A DNA stretch of 23,751 nt, taken from the NCBI GenBank assembly GCA_035468285.1, contig DATISY010000077.1, positions 1-23,751 of the forward strand. Reading direction: 5' to 3'. The notes beneath the pieces are model-generated. The model searched no databases. It saw only the letters and a program-made list of their open reading frames with translations, and was not told where the DNA came from. Of this stretch, positions 21,250-23,751 are shown piece after piece. The first letter of the stretch is position 1; each line of letters starts with the position of its first letter. The translations under genes were made by a program, and so were the position numbers. This DNA is from PALSA-555 sp035468285 (GTDB lineage Bacteria > Actinomycetota > Acidimicrobiia > IMCC26256 > PALSA-555).

Positions 21250-21289
21250 CGCACCGCTCGGGGCCCCCGCAGGCCCATCCAGTCGCCGG

Positions 21290-21295
21290 TACGAT
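21290..21295 (+). promoter_or_regulatory. -10-like TACGAT of a probable leaderless folP promoter
   Basis: TACGAT (TANNAT) ends 6 nt before the folP GTG at 21302, inside the only sizeable gap within the fol genes. There is no purine-rich ribosome site before the GTG. This suggests a second, leaderless start point for folP and the genes after it. Confidence 0.45.
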
Positions 21296-21301
21296 CCGCC
21301 C

Positions 21302-22153
21302 GTGTTCACCTGGGCGAGTCTGAACGCCGAACGCCCCGCGGTGATGGGGATCGTCAACGTCACCCCCGACTCGTTCTCCGACGGTGGCCGCTACCTCGAC
21401 GAGGACGCCGCCGTCGCCCACGGGCACGCGCTCGCCGCGGCCGGCGCCGCCGTCCTCGACGTCGGCGGGGAATCGACGCGACCCGGCGCAGCGCCGGTCG
21501 ACGAGGCCGAAGAACGCCGCCGCGTGATCCCCGTCGTCGAGCGCCTCGCCGGCGAGACCGCCGTCCCGGTCAGCATCGACACCACCAAGCCGACCGTCGC
21601 TGCCGCCGCGCTCGACGCGGGCGCCGTCATCGTGAACGACGTGTCCGCCGCCCGGTTCCACCCCGCCCTCCTCGAGGTCGTCGCCGACCGCGGCGCGGGA
21701 TACGTCGCCATGCACATGCTCGGCGAGCCCCGCACCATGCAGGACGACCCCCGCTACACCGACGTCGTCGCCGAGGTCGGCGACTTCCTCCTCGACCGCC
21801 TCGACGCGGCCCGCGCCGTCGGGGTCCCTGACGCGGCGCTGGCGGCCGACCCCGGCATCGGCTTCGGGAAGACCCCGGCCCACAACCTCGCCCTGCTCGC
21901 CCAGCTGCGCGACCTCTGCGACCGCGTCGACGTTCCCGTCCTCGTCGGGGCCTCCCGGAAACGGTTCCTCGGCGAGCTCCTCCACGCCGCGGGCGGCACC
22001 GACAACGCCGACCTCGACGCCCGCGACGACGCCACGCTCGCCGCCGTCGTCTGGGCCGTCGACCACGGGGCCCGCATCCTCCGGGTCCACGCGGTACGCC
22101 CGGCCGCCCGGGCCGTCGCGCTCCTCACCGCGCTCGACGAGGCGGCCGCCTGA
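21302..22153 (+). CDS. folP: Dihydropteroate synthase
   Basis: Condenses 6-hydroxymethyl-dihydropterin diphosphate with p-aminobenzoate to 7,8-dihydropteroate, the sulfonamide target; 283 residues. The signature NVTPDSFSDGG is at 19-29. DVGGESTRPGA is at 53-63, SIDTTKP follows, then VNDVSA, DPGIGFGKT and the GASRKRF segment that binds the pterin diphosphate. All key positions look intact. The start is GTG 21302, 6 nt after a TACGAT box. The TGA stop shares a base with the next ATG (TGATG). Confidence 0.96.
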   Translation: MFTWASLNAERPAVMGIVNVTPDSFSDGGRYLDEDAAVAHGHALAAAGAAVLDVGGESTRPGAAPVDEAEERRRVIPVVERLAGETAVPVSIDTTKPTVAAAALDAGAVIVNDVSAARFHPALLEVVADRGAGYVAMHMLGEPRTMQDDPRYTDVVAEVGDFLLDRLDAARAVGVPDAALAADPGIGFGKTPAHNLALLAQLRDLCDRVDVPVLVGASRKRFLGELLHAAGGTDNADLDARDDATLAAVVWAVDHGARILRVHAVRPAARAVALLTALDEAAA

Positions 22154-22680
22154 TGCGCGGCCGGTGGGCCCAAGGCCTCGAACCCCGCGGCTTCACCTGG
22201 GTCATCAAAGACCGCCTCGCCGCGTCGGAACGACCCGGCGGGTTCGCGCGCAACCACCGCAAGGTCCGCCGCCAAGAAGAGCTGATCTGGCTCGCCGGCA
22301 ACGGGTTCACCCATGTCCTCTCGATGCTCGAATCGCCCCACAACCTGCACGCCTACGAAGAAGCGAGCATCGCGTACGAGCACCTCCCCCTCGGCCGCCA
22401 CGACGAATGGCCCTACCGGCTCCCGTTGATCTACACGACCCTGAAGAAGTGGCTCGACGACCCCGACGAACGCGTCCTCATCCACCACGAGGAGTTCGGC
22501 GAGCGGCTTCTCGGCGTCCTGACCGGATACCTCCTCTATGCGGGCGTCATGGCCGACGGGTCGCACGCCATCGTCCTCATCGAGAAGCTGACCGGCCGTC
22601 AGCTCGGCGCCCCCGGCCGCGAAGTCGTCGCGGCCACCATCGACGAAGGCCTCGCCGGCGCGGGCGCCCGGCCGAGCTGA
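22153..22680 (+). CDS. Dual-specificity-phosphatase-like protein with HHX5R loop (probable pseudophosphatase)
   Basis: A 175-residue protein with no standard folate role. Its layout follows small dual-specificity/tyrosine phosphatases: an opening FTWVIKDRLAASERP (14-28), a mid segment LIWLAGNGFTHVLSMLE (44-60), AYEHLPLGRHDEWP (75-87) with a possible general-acid Asp84, a helix, and VLIHHEEFGERLLGVLTGYLL (108-128). In active enzymes the last segment is VxHCX5R(S/T). Here His111 and Arg118 are kept, but the catalytic Cys position is His112 and the Ser/Thr after Arg is Leu119. Classic Cys catalysis is thus impossible; a phosphate-binding or His-based role remains open. It is coupled to folP by TGATG and lies 5 bp before folB, so it is firmly in the folate operon. 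The fold call rests on motif reading only. Confidence 0.62.
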   Translation: MRGRWAQGLEPRGFTWVIKDRLAASERPGGFARNHRKVRRQEELIWLAGNGFTHVLSMLESPHNLHAYEEASIAYEHLPLGRHDEWPYRLPLIYTTLKKWLDDPDERVLIHHEEFGERLLGVLTGYLLYAGVMADGSHAIVLIEKLTGRQLGAPGREVVAATIDEGLAGAGARPS

Positions 22681-22685
22681 CCTCC

Positions 22686-23036
22686 ATGGACTGCATCGTC
22701 ATCTCCGGGCTCCGAGAGCTGGGCGTGCACGGCGTGCTCGCCGAGGAGCAGGCCCGACCCCAGCCCTTCGAGGTCGACGTCGAACTGAGCGTCGACGCCA
22801 CCGCCGCCGGGGAGAGCGACGGGCTCGAGGACACCGTCGACTACTCCGCCGTCGCGGAAGCCGTCAGCCGCGTCGTGCGCTCCGAGCGGTACCAGCTCCT
22901 CGAGCGCCTCGCGACCCGCATCGCCGAGGTGTGCCGCGTCGACGAGCGGGTGCTCGCGGTGACCGTCACCGTCCGAAAGCTGCACCCCCCGGTGCGAGCC
23001 ATGGTCGACACCGTCGCCGTCCGCCTCGAGCGGTGA
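22686..23036 (+). CDS. folB: Dihydroneopterin aldolase
   Basis: Cleaves 7,8-dihydroneopterin to 6-hydroxymethyl-dihydropterin and glycolaldehyde; 116 residues, a typical FolB length. The opening ISGLRELGVHGVLAEEQ holds the GxHG-type turn and catalytic Glu (20/21). DTVDYSAVAEAV is at 49-60, YQLLERLATRIAE with Glu73 contacts the pterin, and VRKLHPPV carries the conserved Lys98. ATG 22686 lies 5 bp after the phosphatase-like gene. The end overlaps folK as GTGA. Confidence 0.95.
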   Translation: MDCIVISGLRELGVHGVLAEEQARPQPFEVDVELSVDATAAGESDGLEDTVDYSAVAEAVSRVVRSERYQLLERLATRIAEVCRVDERVLAVTVTVRKLHPPVRAMVDTVAVRLER

Positions 23037-23509
23037 CGCGGCTCGCGTACCTGGGACTGGGCTCGAACGTCGGTGACCGCGCCGCGCACCTCCAAGGCGC
23101 GGTGGACGGTCTCGCCGAGACCCCGGGCGTGACGGTCGTCGGCGTCTCGGCCGTGTACGAGACCGCCCCCGTCGGGGGTCCCTCCCAGGGCGACTACCTC
23201 AACGCCGCGGTCGCGATCCGCACCGCGCTCAGCGCCAGGGATCTCCTCGCCGTCGCGCACCACCTCGAGGACGCCGCGCGCCGGGTCCGGGGGGAGCGGT
23301 GGGGACCCCGGACCCTCGATGTCGATGTCCTCCTCGTCGGCGACGAGGCGGTCCACGACGCCGACCTCGAGGTGCCCCACCCCCGGATCGCCGAGCGGGG
23401 CTTCGTCCTCGCCCCCCTCGCCGACCTCGACGCCGGCCCGGCGCGGCCGTCCCCTCCCGGCGACTACCCGGGCGTGCGCCGCACCGCTCTAGTCTTGGTG
23501 GTGCCCTAG
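23033..23509 (+). CDS. folK: 2-amino-4-hydroxy-6-hydroxymethyldihydropteridine diphosphokinase
   Basis: Transfers diphosphate from ATP to 6-hydroxymethyl-dihydropterin, making the FolP substrate; 158 residues. The start of the fold LGLGSNVGDR is at 7-16, VYETAPVGG at 41-49 and DYLNAAV at 54-60. GERWGPRTLDVDVLL at 87-101 has Mg-binding Asp96 and Asp98, and PHPRIAERGFVLAPLADL follows at 115-132. Start GTG 23033 overlaps the folB stop by 4 bp. The ending is short and Pro-rich. Confidence 0.95.
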   Translation: MTRLAYLGLGSNVGDRAAHLQGAVDGLAETPGVTVVGVSAVYETAPVGGPSQGDYLNAAVAIRTALSARDLLAVAHHLEDAARRVRGERWGPRTLDVDVLLVGDEAVHDADLEVPHPRIAERGFVLAPLADLDAGPARPSPPGDYPGVRRTALVLVVP

Positions 23510-23552
23510 TCGACCGGCACCCCAACCGGGGGCTGGATCGAGAGGTCGGACC

Positions 23553-23751
23553 ATGGACGACAGGACAACGAGCGTCTTCGCGCTCGTCGGCCCAGGCCGG
23601 GCCGGGACCGCCGTCGCGGACGCGCTCGTCGCGGCCGGGCACCGCTGCGTGGCCGTCGCCGGCCGCACCCCGGAGGCCCCATCGACGCTCGCCGCCGCCC
23701 GCCGGCTCGCCGCCCCGGCGACGACGGTCGCTGAGGCCGGACGTGACGCCG
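23553..23751 (+). CDS. Rossmann-like/DUF2520 protein, 3' end cut by window
   Basis: The first 66 codons of a gene that runs off the window. The ATG follows an AGAGG ribosome site with a 7-nt spacer. A dinucleotide-binding turn VGPGRAGTAVADAL (about 12-25) is followed by a second strand VAVAGRTPEA, the pattern of the F420/NADP-oxidoreductase-like Rossmann domain. In actinobacteria a Rossmann plus DUF2520 protein commonly stands between folK and panC, so this is the likely identity. The C-terminal domain is not visible, so the call rests on the start and the context. Confidence 0.7.
   Translation, partial: MDDRTTSVFALVGPGRAGTAVADALVAAGHRCVAVAGRTPEAPSTLAAARRLAAPATTVAEAGRDA

Noticed and set aside
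19271..21363. Long minus-strand frames opposite ftsH and folE
   Set aside because: They are reverse-strand shadows with charged low-complexity translations; no family similarity and no ribosome site.

Overview
The window is 23.75 kb of gene-dense, high-GC DNA. It looks like an actinobacterium outside the classical Streptomyces/Mycobacterium groups; an Acidimicrobiia-like lineage is my best guess. The clues are strong G/C third-position bias, frequent GTG/TTG starts, many apparently leaderless genes (a -10-like hexamer 6-8 nt before the start codon), a SigR/RsrA-type redox sigma/anti-sigma pair, a mycothiol-family DinB-fold protein, and the actinobacterial order zincin-tilS-hpt-ftsH-folE-folP-folB-folK. 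I saw no tRNA, rRNA, CRISPR array, insertion sequence or phage gene. Taxonomy is inferred from the text alone.

Left part (1-11.1 kb), mixed accessory genes. A short-chain dehydrogenase (SDR) cut by the window edge is followed by a non-coding stretch. Then, on the minus strand, come a large deacetylase-like/GT2 glycosyltransferase fusion and a DrrAB-type ABC exporter pair. Divergent from the exporter are a SAM methyltransferase, an unrecognised protein with a hydrophobic segment, and an NlpC/P60 lipoprotein preceded by a strong inverted repeat. A minus-strand pair follows, an HtrA-like membrane-anchored PDZ protease and an amidohydrolase, with an 11-bp-spaced direct repeat upstream of the protease. 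A tiny membrane protein and a second SDR close the section.

Middle (11.1-15 kb), signalling and envelope genes. A transmembrane Ser/Thr kinase overlaps by ATGA with a Thr-tract lipoprotein. Divergent from the kinase is a TIGR03086/MDMPI-like protein, preceded by a possible 23-codon leader ORF joined to it by TGATG. Convergent with that is a beta-propeller lipoprotein with 15 consecutive prolines after its lipobox, in locally less GC-rich DNA.

Right part (15-23.75 kb), one long plus-strand cluster. It holds the SigR-like sigma factor and ZAS anti-sigma, a small membrane protein, a DUF2342-like zincin, tilS, hpt, ftsH, folE, folP, a phosphatase-like protein, folB, folK and the start of a Rossmann/DUF2520-like gene before the window ends. 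Most junctions overlap by 1-4 bp, which implies translational coupling. folE, folP, folB and folK supply most of the tetrahydropterin/dihydropteroate branch of folate synthesis.

The most unusual points are: a dual-specificity-phosphatase-like protein between folP and folB whose HCX5R loop reads HHX5R (His in place of the catalytic Cys); ftsH, whose first membrane helix can only be translated from a CTG start; and the recurring leaderless start architecture.
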